Source of the DNA: Agrobacterium leguminum
Lineage (GTDB): Bacteria > Pseudomonadota > Alphaproteobacteria > Rhizobiales > Rhizobiaceae
Assembly: GCF_015704895.1 (NCBI RefSeq)
Contig: NZ_JADQWB010000015.1
Span: forward strand, 60,440 to 124,439
Direction: 5' to 3'
DNA length: 64,000 bases
The position numbers and the translations under genes were made by a program. Within the stretch, counting starts at the first letter, position 1; every line of letters begins with the position of its first letter. Shown one piece after another: positions 35,389 through 45,688 of this stretch. A model generated the notes under the pieces. The model searched no databases. It saw only the letters and a list, made by a program, of their open reading frames with translations, and was not told the DNA's origin.

Positions 35389-36336
35389 ATGGCGTCTGAC
35401 TATCTCGATACGCGGCAGCTCGAGGCTTTCGTGGCCGTGGTGTCGATCGGCAGCATCACCGGCGCGGCCAAGGCGCTGGGCAAGTCTCAACCCGTCGTGA
35501 CGCGCCTCATTCAGGACCTTGAGGGTGAAATCGGCTTCGCGCTGCTGCACCGCAACGGTCCCCGCATCACGCCCACCGAAAAGGGCGTCGCCTTTTTCGC
35601 GCAGGCGGAACTGTTCCTCGGCGGTCTCAGAACGATCGGCGAAAGCGCAAGGCGCATTCACGCGGCGCGCCGCACGGCCATCGAGGTCGCTTCCATTCCG
35701 GCGATTGCCGCAAGCCTCCTGCCACGGGCGCTCGCCGCCCTGCCGGCCGACCGGTTTCCCGATCACGTGCATCTCCAGAGCATTTCTTCGGAAAATGTCG
35801 TGCAGGCGGTGATGGCGGGCACGGCGGATCTCGGCGCCGTCAGCCTGCCGCTCGACAATCCTGGTGTCGACATTCACTGGCTGGGGGAGGTGCCGTGCGT
35901 GGCCGTGGTGGCGGAAGATCATCCGCTCGCCGGGAAAACGGTCATCTCCGCCGAAGACCTTGCCGGAAACCGGCTCATCGCTTCGGCAAACCCCTTTCGC
36001 CTGCGCATGCGGATCAACGATGTGCTTTCCAGCCTCGGCGTCGACCTTTCCTCCGTGATCGACAGCAATGCGACCTATGTTTCGCTTTCGCTGGCGCGCA
36101 TGGGTCTCGGTGTCGCAATCGTCGAATCGATTACCCTCTGGGGCCTGCCGGTGGAGGGTGTTCGCGTCATACCGCTCTCGTTCCACATCCCGTTCCAGTG
36201 GGGCCTCGTGACGGCGGCCGGCCGGCCGGTTATCTTCGAGGTGGAGCAGCTCGTGGCCACGGCAAGACGGCTGGTGGTGGATATTCCCCAAGCAATTATT
36301 TACGATAAAATATCGCAAATTCAGAATTTTGATTGA
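35389..36336 (+). CDS. LysR family transcriptional regulator
   Basis: A 315-residue regulator. Residues about 6-65 form the winged HTH (LDTRQLEAFVAVVSIGSITGAAKALGKSQPVVTRLIQDLE); the rest is the LysR effector domain. The ATG at 35389 with GGAG upstream is preferred; a TTG at 35359 would add ten residues. It is the last forward gene of the catabolic and importer cluster and probably controls it. The usual divergent LysR arrangement is absent, so any autoregulation would work through the operon promoter. An AT-rich tail precedes a repeat-rich gap. Confidence 0.9.
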   Translation: MASDYLDTRQLEAFVAVVSIGSITGAAKALGKSQPVVTRLIQDLEGEIGFALLHRNGPRITPTEKGVAFFAQAELFLGGLRTIGESARRIHAARRTAIEVASIPAIAASLLPRALAALPADRFPDHVHLQSISSENVVQAVMAGTADLGAVSLPLDNPGVDIHWLGEVPCVAVVAEDHPLAGKTVISAEDLAGNRLIASANPFRLRMRINDVLSSLGVDLSSVIDSNATYVSLSLARMGLGVAIVESITLWGLPVEGVRVIPLSFHIPFQWGLVTAAGRPVIFEVEQLVATARRLVVDIPQAIIYDKISQIQNFD

Positions 36337-36360
36337 ATTTCCTGATGTAATTTGTGCGTT

Positions 36361-36409
36361 CCGCAAGCCGCAAGCCGCAAGCCGCAAGCCGCAAGCCGAA
36401 AGCCGCCAG
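36361..36409 (+). repeat. Heptanucleotide tandem repeat CCGCAAG
   Basis: Five exact copies of CCGCAAG (36361-36395) are followed by two degenerate copies, CCGAAAG and CCGCCAG. The tract lies between the convergent LysR and ugpC genes and is not in a convincing reading frame. It is of a kind prone to slipped-strand length change. Confidence 0.85.
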
Positions 36410-36477
36410 TAGTATAATGTTCCCAAATCCGGCCGGACTCGGCCCGGCCCAATCCGATCCCGTGCGGCGGACTATAT

Positions 36478-36566
36478 CCGAGACTGCAGCGGACGCGCTT
36501 TGCGCGGTCGCCGGAGCACTTTTGAGTAAAAAGCGAAATCGCTTTCACGTCCGGACAATGCGTTAA
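36478..36566. repeat. Probable dispersed rhizobial intergenic repeat with palindrome
   Basis: This stretch contains the perfect inverted repeat AAAGCGA-AA-TCGCTTT at 36530-36545, preceded by GGAGCACTTTTGAG and followed by CACGTCCGGACAATGCG. It resembles short palindromic intergenic elements seen many times in Rhizobiaceae genomes (recollection, unverified). Only one copy was noticed in this window. It could serve as a bidirectional transcription stop between the two convergent units. Confidence 0.4.
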
Positions 36567-36616
36567 AACAGAAGGCCAGGGCACTCCTCCGCGAACCCCC
36601 GTTCACGCGAAATCTT

Positions 36617-37738
<1,122 letters not shown>

Positions 37739-37770
37739 GATGGGAAACCTTGTTGTTGAAAGCCGCGCTG

Positions 37771-38655
37771 TTACTTGTCGGACGAGACGAGGCCGCGGAC
37801 GAACCAGCGTTGCAGGAAGGCCACGACGAGAAGCGGCGGCAGGATGATGATGAGGGAACCGGCCAGCGTGACGTTCCAGTCCGGCGTGCCGTCATCGGCG
37901 GGCAGAAGCGCGCGCAGCGACATCATTACCGTCTTGTAGGACGGATCGGTGACCATAAGGAGCGGCCACAGATACTGGTTCCAGGCGTAAACGAACATGA
38001 TGGTGGTGAGCGCCAGCATGTTGGTGCGTGACAGCGGCAGCAGCATGTCCACGAAGAAACGCGCGGCACCCGAGCCGTCCATGCGCGCGGCCTCCGCCAG
38101 CTCGTCCGGGATCGTCATGAAGAACTGCCGGTAGAGAAAGGTGCCGGTGGCGGTGGCGATCAGCGGCAGGGTGAGGCCGGCATAGGAGTTCAGCAGGTTC
38201 CATTCCAAGGTGACCTCAATGCCGAACAGGCCGAGGATGGAGCGGAACGGCTGGAAAAGATCGGCGGCGACGGAATAGGTCGGCACCACGCGCACTTCGA
38301 GCGGCAGCATCAGGGTGATGAACACCGTCCAGAAGAACAGGTGCCTGAGCGGCGAGCGGAAGAATACGATGGCGAAGGCGGTGAAGGCCGAAAGGGCCAC
38401 CTTGCCGACGGTCACCAGCGTCGCCATGATCATGCTGTTGAGGAGGGCGTTGCCGAGATTGGCGCGTTGCCAGGCCGCTTGCGCATTGGTGAAGAATTCG
38501 CCCTGCGGCATGAAGTTGAAAGGGACGCTGTTGACCTGCTGGACCGACTGGCTGGCGCCGGAAATGACGACGATGAAGGGGCCGATGAGCAGGAAGAAGC
38601 CGGCCACCATGATCGCATAGGTCAGGGCGTCGGCATAGGGTGTGCGCTGGATCAT
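37771..38655 (-). CDS. ugpE: sn-glycerol-3-phosphate ABC transporter permease UgpE
   Basis: A 294-residue membrane subunit. The N-terminus is short and cytoplasmic before the first segment ([22 protein letters not shown]); the EAA loop is [20 protein letters not shown] precedes the ATG at 38655 and the gene lies seven bases from ugpA. Length and layout match UgpE of enterobacteria and rhizobia. It pairs with UgpA to form the channel. Confidence 0.9.
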   Translation of the reverse strand: MIQRTPYADALTYAIMVAGFFLLIGPFIVVISGASQSVQQVNSVPFNFMPQGEFFTNAQAAWQRANLGNALLNSMIMATLVTVGKVALSAFTAFAIVFFRSPLRHLFFWTVFITLMLPLEVRVVPTYSVAADLFQPFRSILGLFGIEVTLEWNLLNSYAGLTLPLIATATGTFLYRQFFMTIPDELAEAARMDGSGAARFFVDMLLPLSRTNMLALTTIMFVYAWNQYLWPLLMVTDPSYKTVMMSLRALLPADDGTPDWNVTLAGSLIIILPPLLVVAFLQRWFVRGLVSSDK

Positions 38656-38662
38656 CGCCGCC

Positions 38663-39553
38663 TCACTTGTAATGGACTTGCCGCTCGACGAAGCGGAACT
38701 GGATGAAGGTGAAGACCATGATGAGGCCGATGAGGACGAGGCTCTGCGCCGAGGCGCCGGAATAGTTCAGCCCCTCGAAGGCCTCGCTGACGATGCGGTA
38801 CACCATCACTTCGGTGGCGTGGTTGGGGCCGCCCTCGGTGGTGGAGGCGACGATGCCGAACGTATCGGCGCCGACGAAACCCTCGGTCATCATGATGACG
38901 GTGAGGAAGAACAGGGTCGGGGCCAGCAGCGGCACCTGAATGTCGATGGCGCGGCGAATGGGCCCGGAACCGTCCATGGCGGCGGCCTCCGTCAGCGAAC
39001 GCGGCACGGATTGCAGGCCGGCGAACAGGAAGATGAAGGTGTAACCCGCCCATTTCCAGATGAAGATGACGATGACGAGGGTGAGCGCGTGCTCGCCGTA
39101 TTTGGCCGGGTTCCAGATATCGGGCCACCAGGAATTCAGCGATGCGGCGATGCCGCGTTCCGGCGACAGGATGAAGCGGAAGGCCATGCCGGCGGCGGGA
39201 CCGGCAATCGCATAGGGCAGGATATAAAGCACCCGGAAAAAGCCGGAGCCGGGAAGCTGGCGATCGACCGCAAGGGCGAGCACAAGGCCGATGAGGATCG
39301 CGAAAAACGGACCGGCGACCGCAAAGATCAGGCTGGTGAGGATCGACTGCCAATAGAGCGGATCGCCGAAGGTTTCGATGAAATTGGCTAAACCGACGAA
39401 TTCCGCCTGGCCGCCGAAGGGCGGCTCCAGGGTGAATGCCCAGTTCAGCACCGCCGCGACCGGCCAATAGAAGAACAGAAGGATAAGCAGAAACTGCGGC
39501 AGGGCGAAGAGCACAGGCAGCCATGTGCTTTTGAAGACGGTACGCTTTTCCAT
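38663..39553 (-). CDS. ugpA: sn-glycerol-3-phosphate ABC transporter permease UgpA
   Basis: A 296-residue membrane subunit beginning MEKRTVFKSTWLPVLFALPQ, close to the start typical of UgpA, with the first membrane segment at about 11-33. The EAA loop is LTEAAAMDGSGPIRRA. It follows ugpB after an 82-base gap that contains a hairpin. It forms the membrane channel with UgpE. Confidence 0.9.
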   Translation of the reverse strand: MEKRTVFKSTWLPVLFALPQFLLILLFFYWPVAAVLNWAFTLEPPFGGQAEFVGLANFIETFGDPLYWQSILTSLIFAVAGPFFAILIGLVLALAVDRQLPGSGFFRVLYILPYAIAGPAAGMAFRFILSPERGIAASLNSWWPDIWNPAKYGEHALTLVIVIFIWKWAGYTFIFLFAGLQSVPRSLTEAAAMDGSGPIRRAIDIQVPLLAPTLFFLTVIMMTEGFVGADTFGIVASTTEGGPNHATEVMVYRIVSEAFEGLNYSGASAQSLVLIGLIMVFTFIQFRFVERQVHYK

Positions 39554-39583
39554 TGGAGTCCGGCAGGGTTCGAGATTTCGGCG

Positions 39584-39613
39584 GGCCTGCCCGAACGACT
39601 GTCCGGACAGGCC
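39584..39613 (-). other. Intercistronic hairpin between ugpB and ugpA
   Basis: GGCCTG/CAGGCC arms extended by CCG/CGG (one mismatch) enclose a 10-base loop, and a perfect 12-base palindrome CTGTCCGGACAG lies at 39599-39610. There is no T-run on the transcribed strand, so differential mRNA stability is more likely than full termination. Confidence 0.55.
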
Positions 39614-39635
39614 TTTGACGGCGATGAAAGAACGC

Positions 39636-40979
39636 TTAGTTCAGCTTGGCGCCTTCATAGGTCTTTTCGAAGCGGCGAAGGCCGGTGTTGGCGCGCTCGA
39701 CGGCCTTGTCGAGTTCGGCCTGGACATCGGCGTTCTGCATGAAGATGGCTTCGAGCGAGGTCGAGAGTTCCTTGCGGATCTGCGTGAAGTTGCCGAGGCG
39801 GATGCCGCGGGTATATTCGGAAGGCGGCGTAAACGTCAGGCTTTCGATGGCCTTTTCGCGGCCCTTATAGGGGGCCTTGTCGTAAAAACCGTTGGCCTTC
39901 ATGGCGTCGAAGCCGGTCTTGGTAACCGGGATGTAGCCGGTGACTGTCGACCACCACTCAACCATGTCAGGCTGGGCGATGAAGTTCAGGAATGCGGCAG
40001 CACCCTTGTATTCGGCGTCCGGACGACCGGCCATGACCCACAGCGAAGCGCCGCCGACCAGCGAGTTGTGACGCTCCGTGCCCTTCCAGATCGGGAGCAT
40101 GGCGACGTCCCACTTGACGCCTTCCGGCATGGACTTGCCGACGGTGCCGTGGCTGGCGATCGAGGACATGAACATCTGGCAGGTCTGCGAGGTGAAGGCG
40201 GGCAGGATGTCCATGCCGAGCTGCTTGGTCTTGACGACGAACAGCTTCTCGTCCTGCATCTTCTTGAAGAACTTGACCTGATCGACGAACTTGGTCTTGT
40301 TGATCGTCAGTTCCGCGTCCAGACCCTGATAGCCGTTGGCCTTGGTGGCGATGGGCTGGTTGTGGATGGCGGAGAACTGCTCCATCAGCATCCAGGTGTC
40401 GAAGTTGAAGGCGAGCGGGCATTCGAAACCGGCGGCCTTCAGCTTCTTGGAAGCGTCTTCAACCTGTTCCCAGGTGTCGGGCTTGAAGGTGATGCCGGCT
40501 TTTTCGAAAGCGTCGACATTGTAATAGAAGACAGCGGTGGAGGAGTTGTAGGGGAACGAGTTCAGCTCACCGGCGGCCGTGGCGTAATAATTGGCGATGC
40601 CGGGGAAATAATTGTTCCAGTCGATCTTGTAGCCATTGTCGGCCATCAGCTTCTTGGCGGGAACGAAAGCCTTGGACAGCATCATGTCCAGCGTGCCGGC
40701 GTCATAAATCTGGGTGATGGCGGGCTGCTTCTTGGCGCGATAGGCGGCAATGGTGTTCTGCAGGGTGGATTCGTAATCGTTCTGCGAGGTGCATACGATC
40801 TCGAATTCGGCCTGGGAGTCGTTGAACTTCTTGCAGGTTTCCTGGACGCGGTCGCCGAGATCGCCGGAAAGGCCGTACCAGAATTCGAACTTGGTCTTTT
40901 CTGCCTGGGCGGCGGTGGCGCCGAAGGCGGCGGCGATGGCGACGCCGGCCACGAAGGAAGTCAGAGCGGAAGATTTCAT
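39636..40979 (-). CDS. ugpB: sn-glycerol-3-phosphate-binding periplasmic protein
   Basis: A 447-residue binding protein with signal peptide SSALTSFVAGVAIAAAFGA, cleaved around AAQA-E. The mature start TKFEFWYGLSGDLGDRVQE is the UgpB pattern, with FNDSQAEFEIVC, FPYNSSTAVFYYNVDAFEKAG and VGGASLWVMAGRP further on, all recognisable from UgpB. It binds sn-glycerol-3-phosphate and glycerophosphocholine-like diesters in the periplasm. It heads ugpBAEC; no ugpQ phosphodiesterase gene follows. A possible Pho box lies about 90-107 bases upstream. Confidence 0.92.
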   Translation of the reverse strand: MKSSALTSFVAGVAIAAAFGATAAQAEKTKFEFWYGLSGDLGDRVQETCKKFNDSQAEFEIVCTSQNDYESTLQNTIAAYRAKKQPAITQIYDAGTLDMMLSKAFVPAKKLMADNGYKIDWNNYFPGIANYYATAAGELNSFPYNSSTAVFYYNVDAFEKAGITFKPDTWEQVEDASKKLKAAGFECPLAFNFDTWMLMEQFSAIHNQPIATKANGYQGLDAELTINKTKFVDQVKFFKKMQDEKLFVVKTKQLGMDILPAFTSQTCQMFMSSIASHGTVGKSMPEGVKWDVAMLPIWKGTERHNSLVGGASLWVMAGRPDAEYKGAAAFLNFIAQPDMVEWWSTVTGYIPVTKTGFDAMKANGFYDKAPYKGREKAIESLTFTPPSEYTRGIRLGNFTQIRKELSTSLEAIFMQNADVQAELDKAVERANTGLRRFEKTYEGAKLN

Positions 40980-41068
40980 GAGTTGAGCCCCGTTGATGGA
41001 ATGATGGCCTGCTCGGCAAGGACCTCATGTCCCCGGCACGTAGCCACGGGCTCTGCTAACAGCCGTCT

Positions 41069-41086
41069 TTGACGGATGGCTTACAG
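41069..41086 (-). promoter_or_regulatory. Possible Pho box upstream of ugpB
   Basis: On the reverse strand the sequence is CTGTAAG-CCAT-CCGTCAA, two units 11 bases apart, against the PhoB half-site consensus CTGTCAT spaced by 11. Each unit matches about five of seven positions. ugp genes are classic Pho-regulon members, which raises the prior. No clear -10 box was identified. Confidence 0.4.
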
Positions 41087-41239
41087 TTTGTTGAACGTTT
41101 TATGATGACTGGCCGCGCAGCCGATTCTGCGCGGCGAAAAAAGTGCGACAAATACGGAAAACCGGCATTTAAGCTTATTTATCAGTATCTTCCTGTTTTT
41201 GGCTCGCCTCGCTACTTGTTGCTGAACAGCTTCCTCCAG

Positions 41240-41713
41240 TCAACCGCGACGTGCAGCCTCGATGGCGGCGACGTCGATTTTCTTCATATCCATCATCGCG
41301 TCGAAGGCGCGCTTGGCCTCCGCGCCGCCTGCGGCCATGGCGTCCATCAGCACGCGCGGCGTGATCTGCCAGGAAACGCCCCATTTGTCCTTGCACCAGC
41401 CGCAGGCACTTTCCTCGCCGCCGTTGCCGACGATGGCGTTCCAGTAACGGTCGGTTTCTTCCTGATCTTCGGTCGATATCTGGAACGAGAAAGCCTCGCT
41501 CTGCTTGAAGACCGGCCCGCCATTGAGGCCGATGCAGGAAACGCCTGCCACGGTGAACTGCACCGTCAGCACATCTCCCTTCTTGCCGGAGGGATAGTCG
41601 CTCGGCGCATGGTGAACGCCGGTTACCGCGCTATCCGGAAAGGTTTCGGCATAAAATCTGGCCGCGGCCTCGGCATCCTTGTCGTACCAGATACAGATCG
41701 TGTTCTTTTCCAT
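41240..41713 (-). CDS. PhnB-like VOC family protein
   Basis: A 157-residue single-domain protein of the PhnB/3-demethylubiquinone-methyltransferase-like vicinal oxygen chelate family. Conserved strings are ICIWYDKDAEAAARFYAETFPDS, LTVQFTVAGVSCIGLNGGP, EETDRYWNAIVGNGGEESACGWCKDKWGVSWQITP and the C-terminal helix AFDAMMDMKKIDVAAIEAA. Biochemical role is generally unknown. GGGAGG precedes the ATG at 41713. It is monocistronic, between ugpB and a chemoreceptor gene; the 273-base gap to the latter holds no recognised element. Confidence 0.9.
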   Translation of the reverse strand: MEKNTICIWYDKDAEAAARFYAETFPDSAVTGVHHAPSDYPSGKKGDVLTVQFTVAGVSCIGLNGGPVFKQSEAFSFQISTEDQEETDRYWNAIVGNGGEESACGWCKDKWGVSWQITPRVLMDAMAAGGAEAKRAFDAMMDMKKIDVAAIEAARRG

Positions 41714-41986
41714 TTGTGTGTTCCTCCCAAATTGAAATCGTCGTGGTGCCGGCGCGGAAATTCGCCGGTCATTGCCGGTTCCCCATTCGGTATAGAATGC
41801 GACCATGCGCCGAACGTTCCCAAAAAAAGGCGGCGAGAGAAAACCGGCAGGCAACACACTGCCACGGTATCTGCAACTTCAGATGACGAACATCAACTTT
41901 ATCCTTAAATATTATTTAACAATGTAACCATAATATTCACGAATGATTTTGAATAGAAATCATCCCTTTTCATCGGAGAAACGCGC

Positions 41987-43771
41987 GTGAGTATTCTTGA
42001 TCGTGGTGCCAATGCTTTTGCGGTTCTCGCCGCGCTTTCCAAATCCCAGGCCATCATTGAATTCGATCTTTCGGGAAAAATTCTCAACGCCAACGAGAAT
42101 TTCTGTCGGGCGCTCGGTTATGAGCTTTCGGAAATCGTCGGCAGGCACCACAGCATGTTCGTGGAACCTGCGGTCGTGTCCTCGCAGGATTACAAGGCCT
42201 TCTGGTCCAAGCTTTCGGCCGGCCAGTTCGATCAGCGGCAATATAAGCGTATCGGCAAGGGCGGCCGGGAAGTCTGGATCGAGGCGTCCTACAATCCGGT
42301 GTTTCGTCGCGGCAAGCCGGTGAAAGTGGTCAAGATCGCCACCGATATTACCGACCGCAAGCTGAAGGCGGCGGAAGATGCGGGTAAGATCGATGCCCTG
42401 TCACGGGCGCAGGCGATTATCGAATTCTCCCCGAACGGCGACGTTTTGACCGCAAACGAGAATTTTCTGGCCGCGCTCGGTTATTCGCTGGCGGAAGTGC
42501 AGGGCAGGCACCATTCCATGTTCTGCGAACCGGCCTATACGCAGTCGCCGCAATATAAGCAGTTCTGGGAAAGGCTGGCCGGCGGCGATCTCGTGGCGGA
42601 CGAGTTCATGCGGCTTGGCAAGGGCGGCCGCAAGGTCTTCATTCAGGCGTCCTATAACCCGATCTTCGATCTCAACGGCAAGGTGTTCAAGGTCGTCAAA
42701 TTCGCGACCGACGTGACCGGCCGCGTCGAAAACGTCGAAAAGCTGGCGCAGTGCCTCACCGATCTGGCCGAGGGCGATCTTGCCCAGAGCATCGACAAAC
42801 CCTTCATCCCTTCGCTTGAAAGATTGCGCACGGATTTCAACGCGGCTTCGGAAAAGCTGAAAAGGGCCATGACGCTGGTGTCTGAAAATGCCGGCGCCAT
42901 TTCGTCCGGTTCCAACGAGATCAGGTCCGCTGCCGACGATCTCGCCAGACGCACGGAGCAGCAGGCCGCCTCCATCGAGGAGACGGCAGCCGCGCTCGAA
43001 GAAATCACCACCGCCGTCAACGATTCGAGCCGCCGTGCCGAAGAGGCCGGCAAGATCGTCGCCCGTGCCCGTGACCATGCGGAACATTCGGGCCAGGTGG
43101 TGCGCGATGCGATCGGCGCCATGGACCAGATCGAAAAATCATCGCGCGAGATTTCCAACATTATCGGCGTGATCGACGAAATCGCCTTCCAGACCAATCT
43201 TCTGGCATTGAATGCAGGCGTGGAAGCCGCCCGCGCGGGTGAAGCGGGCAAGGGTTTTGCCGTGGTTGCGCAGGAGGTTCGCGAACTCGCGCAGCGTTCC
43301 GCAACGGCCGCCAAGGAAATCAAGAGCCTGATCAATGCTTCCGGCGCGCAGGTGGAAAACGGCGTCGGCCTCGTCACCAGGGCGGGTTCGGCCCTGCAGG
43401 AAATCGCCGAGCAGGTGCGGGATATCAACACCAATGTCGTGGCGATTGTCGATGCCGCACGCGAACAGTCCACGGCGCTTGCGGAAATCAATCAGGCGGT
43501 CAACACCGTCGATCAGGGCACCCAGCAGAACGCCGCCATGGTCGAGGAGCAGACCGCCGCAAGCCACAGCCTTGCGCGGGAAGCGGCGGCCCTGTTCGAA
43601 CTTCTCGGGCAATTCCGGTTCGAGGACGCTCCGCGCTCCTCCGCCTCCGCGCGTAGCGGATTCGAGCAGCAATCCGCGCCGGTGAGCTCGCATCGCAGCG
43701 CATCCCGCCCGCTTGCGGCGCGCGGTTCCGCTGCGGTTGCCGTCAAGCATGAGGAGTGGCAGGACTTCTAG
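41987..43771 (+). CDS. Methyl-accepting chemotaxis protein, soluble, with two PAS domains
   Basis: A 594-residue chemoreceptor without a membrane segment. Two tandem PAS domains (about 18-125 and 140-245) are near copies of each other: both contain AIIEF, ANENF, ALGY, GRHHSMF and a K-GGR-V-I-ASYNP segment. A short linker leads to the methyl-accepting signalling domain, with hairpin tip [33 protein letters not shown] split over positions near 395-430. The C-terminus EEWQDF resembles the CheR/CheB-tethering pentapeptide. GTG start with GGAGA upstream. Likely an Aer-like cytoplasmic energy or redox sensor; whether a cofactor is bound is not readable. Confidence 0.93.
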   Translation: MSILDRGANAFAVLAALSKSQAIIEFDLSGKILNANENFCRALGYELSEIVGRHHSMFVEPAVVSSQDYKAFWSKLSAGQFDQRQYKRIGKGGREVWIEASYNPVFRRGKPVKVVKIATDITDRKLKAAEDAGKIDALSRAQAIIEFSPNGDVLTANENFLAALGYSLAEVQGRHHSMFCEPAYTQSPQYKQFWERLAGGDLVADEFMRLGKGGRKVFIQASYNPIFDLNGKVFKVVKFATDVTGRVENVEKLAQCLTDLAEGDLAQSIDKPFIPSLERLRTDFNAASEKLKRAMTLVSENAGAISSGSNEIRSAADDLARRTEQQAASIEETAAALEEITTAVNDSSRRAEEAGKIVARARDHAEHSGQVVRDAIGAMDQIEKSSREISNIIGVIDEIAFQTNLLALNAGVEAARAGEAGKGFAVVAQEVRELAQRSATAAKEIKSLINASGAQVENGVGLVTRAGSALQEIAEQVRDINTNVVAIVDAAREQSTALAEINQAVNTVDQGTQQNAAMVEEQTAASHSLAREAAALFELLGQFRFEDAPRSSASARSGFEQQSAPVSSHRSASRPLAARGSAAVAVKHEEWQDF

Positions 43772-44171
43772 AGTGAGACCTCAGTTGCTTTGAAGCCGGT
43801 GGTGAGCCCACATTCTCTCATCATCGGCACTGTGCCACTGTCGTCCGGTTTAAATTCCGGACGGTCCGCAGCACCCTTTAAAGTCAGCTGCGGAGTATCA
43901 ACATTCTCTCGGCGTCATCCTCGGCCTTGTGCCGAGGATCTAATCACGTTTAATAAAATCAATACGTTGCAGATCCTCGGGACAGGCCCGAGGATGACGT
44001 CGGCGTGATTGGCTCGACTTGCCTTCCCATCCGATCACGCCAGTCCATTCGATGTTCGATACGTGATGACAAGCCGGAAAGCTGGGCATATCTTCCGGAT
44101 TGGCCGATAATCGGCACATCGCTTCTGGAATTTTCGGGGACTTTCGCTTGGCAGGGATATCGACAAGCCGC
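43772..44171. other. Repeat-bearing intergenic region
   Basis: These 400 bases hold no convincing gene. Besides the long palindromic repeat listed separately, they contain the inverted repeat CGTCCGG/CCGGACG (43842-43848 with 43857-43863) with an AT loop, possibly acting at the end of the chemoreceptor transcript, although no T-run follows. Confidence 0.4.
43913..43999. repeat. Palindromic intergenic repeat, copy 1
   Basis: Two arms of about 29 bases (43913-43941 and 43971-43999) form an imperfect inverted repeat; each arm is itself a small hairpin (CCTCGG/CCGAGG type). The centre is AT-rich. A closely similar element stands at 50420-50503. It resembles the GTCATCCTCGGG elements widespread between genes of many alphaproteobacteria. 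Confidence 0.75.
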
Positions 44172-45065
44172 ATGGCTCTTGCCCTGTGTCTGCTGACCGC
44201 AGCCTTCGGCGCGGCGCGAGCCGAACAGCCCGCCGGGGAAAAAGCCTCCTGCGCCTATACACATGATGTCGCGCCGGACCTGTGCATCAATGCCGGCAGT
44301 TACAATAACGATCTTTGCCATGCCATTGAGGTGCTCGCCGCCCGCCATGCCGTTCCGCCGGATTATTTCGCCCGGCTGATCTGGCGGGAAAGCCTGTTCC
44401 GGCCGAATGCGGTCAGTCCGAAGGGGGCGGAGGGCATTGCCCAGTTCATGCCGGGAACGGCGCGGTTGCGCGGTCTCGAAGACAGTTTCAACATCATCGC
44501 CGCGCTTGAGGCGTCTTCCCGATATCTCTCCGAATTGAACGTGCAGTTCGGCAATTTCGGCCTTGCCGCCGCAGCTTACAATGCGGGGGAGGCGGGCTTG
44601 CGGAACTTCATCGCCAACGGTCGCCTGCCCACCGAAACCCGCGATTATGTGTTCGCGATCACCGGTTATCCGGTGGAGACATGGAAGGACAATCCGCCGG
44701 AAAAGGCGGCTCCGGCGCTGGATGACAACCGTTCCTTTCTCGATGCCTGCGTGCGTCTCGCCGACACCCGCACCATGAACGATCCCGTTCTCATTGCCTC
44801 GGCCGACTGGGCACCCTGGGGCGTGCAGCTTGCGGCGCATTATAATCCGGCCGTGGCGAACCGGCTTTTCACCCGGGCGATCCTGCAGCTTTCGGAACCG
44901 CTAAATGCCGAGCGGGCTTTGATCGTGCGGCAGCGGGGCGGGAATTTCGGTTCGCGGCCGCGTTTTGCCGCCCGCATCGGCCGGGAAACCAGAGCCGAAG
45001 CCAATGCGCTTTGTGGCGATATCCGGCGGGCGGGCGTTCCCTGCACCGTGTTCCGCAACAGGTAA
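44172..45065 (+). CDS. Lytic transglycosylase with SLT domain and SPOR-like C-terminus
   Basis: A 297-residue exported peptidoglycan-cleaving enzyme. The signal peptide is MALALCLLTAAFGAARA. The SLT domain has the catalytic Glu73 in IWRESLFRPNAVSPKGAEGIAQFMPGTA-type sequence (split here only by numbering) and the AAAYNAGEAG motif. The C-terminal 35 residues (RETRAEANALCGDIRRAGVPC) look like the second half of a SPOR-type glycan-binding repeat. The ATG at 44172 is chosen for its signal peptide; a TTG at 44100 would add 24 residues. Likely envelope remodelling. Confidence 0.88.
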   Translation: MALALCLLTAAFGAARAEQPAGEKASCAYTHDVAPDLCINAGSYNNDLCHAIEVLAARHAVPPDYFARLIWRESLFRPNAVSPKGAEGIAQFMPGTARLRGLEDSFNIIAALEASSRYLSELNVQFGNFGLAAAAYNAGEAGLRNFIANGRLPTETRDYVFAITGYPVETWKDNPPEKAAPALDDNRSFLDACVRLADTRTMNDPVLIASADWAPWGVQLAAHYNPAVANRLFTRAILQLSEPLNAERALIVRQRGGNFGSRPRFAARIGRETRAEANALCGDIRRAGVPCTVFRNR

Positions 45066-45238
45066 AAGCGGCGCGCGCCGGACCGGTAAATCGGCTTCCC
45101 GCGACAGGGCTGATCATAAGAAGTTGATCGGCTTTGCGGCCGTTCCATCTTTCCGTGCAAAATGATCGTGCCTAGATTTGCCCCCGGACGCTGGCCGACA
45201 ACCGGGGCCGGTGACGTTTTTTAGGGAATGATCTGGAA

Positions 45239-45652
45239 ATGAGATGGCTTGAAAGAGGATGTCTGGCGGCCGTGCTGGTCGTCGTTGCGGCGTGCACCAG
45301 CGCCGGCGAGACGGAGATTTCCCGCACTGTCGCAGGTTTCGTGGGGCAACCGCGCGAGGCCGCAATCGCCCGGCTTGGCCGCCCGAACAAGGTCATCATC
45401 GAAAACGGTGAAACCGAATCCTACTGGCTGAAAGTCGATAGGGAGACCTATGCCGGCCTCAGCAACAGGCGCGAAGTCAAGACCGTCGACGGGCAGGCGC
45501 AGGTCTCGGAAACCGAGGGCATGAAGATCAAGGAACATCGCCGCGACTGCATCATCAAGATAACCGCGGATGCCGCCTCCATCGTCAGGACGAGCGAGAT
45601 CATCGGCAATCCGGCCAATTGCGAAAACCTTCTCGACAGGCAGGCTTCCTGA
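45239..45652 (+). CDS. Putative lipoprotein
   Basis: A 137-residue protein with an N-terminal membrane signal and lipobox (LVVVAAC, Cys near residue 19), so probably a lipoprotein. The mature part has FVGQPREAAIARLGRPNKV, a pattern seen in small SmpA/BamE-like or uncharacterised alphaproteobacterial lipoproteins, and two late cysteines (RRDCIIK, ANCENL) that could form a disulfide. No domain is firmly recognised. Confidence 0.72.
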   Translation: MRWLERGCLAAVLVVVAACTSAGETEISRTVAGFVGQPREAAIARLGRPNKVIIENGETESYWLKVDRETYAGLSNRREVKTVDGQAQVSETEGMKIKEHRRDCIIKITADAASIVRTSEIIGNPANCENLLDRQAS

Positions 45653-45688
45653 GGAACCGCTGTCGCGGTCGCTCCGGTTGCCGAAGCC

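Noticed and set aside
36361..36409. Heptamer repeat considered as a CRISPR array
   Set aside because: Units are only seven bases and directly adjacent, without spacers, and no cas genes are present.
39525..41072. 515-codon forward frame opposite ugpB
   Set aside because: Antisense to a well-recognised binding-protein gene; the translation is Gly/Val/Leu-rich without any family features.
41112..41135. GCCGCGCAG/CTGCGCGGC hairpin as terminator of the PhnB-like gene
   Set aside because: The adjacent A-run lies on the wrong side for a reverse-strand terminator; no T-run follows the stem in either reading direction.
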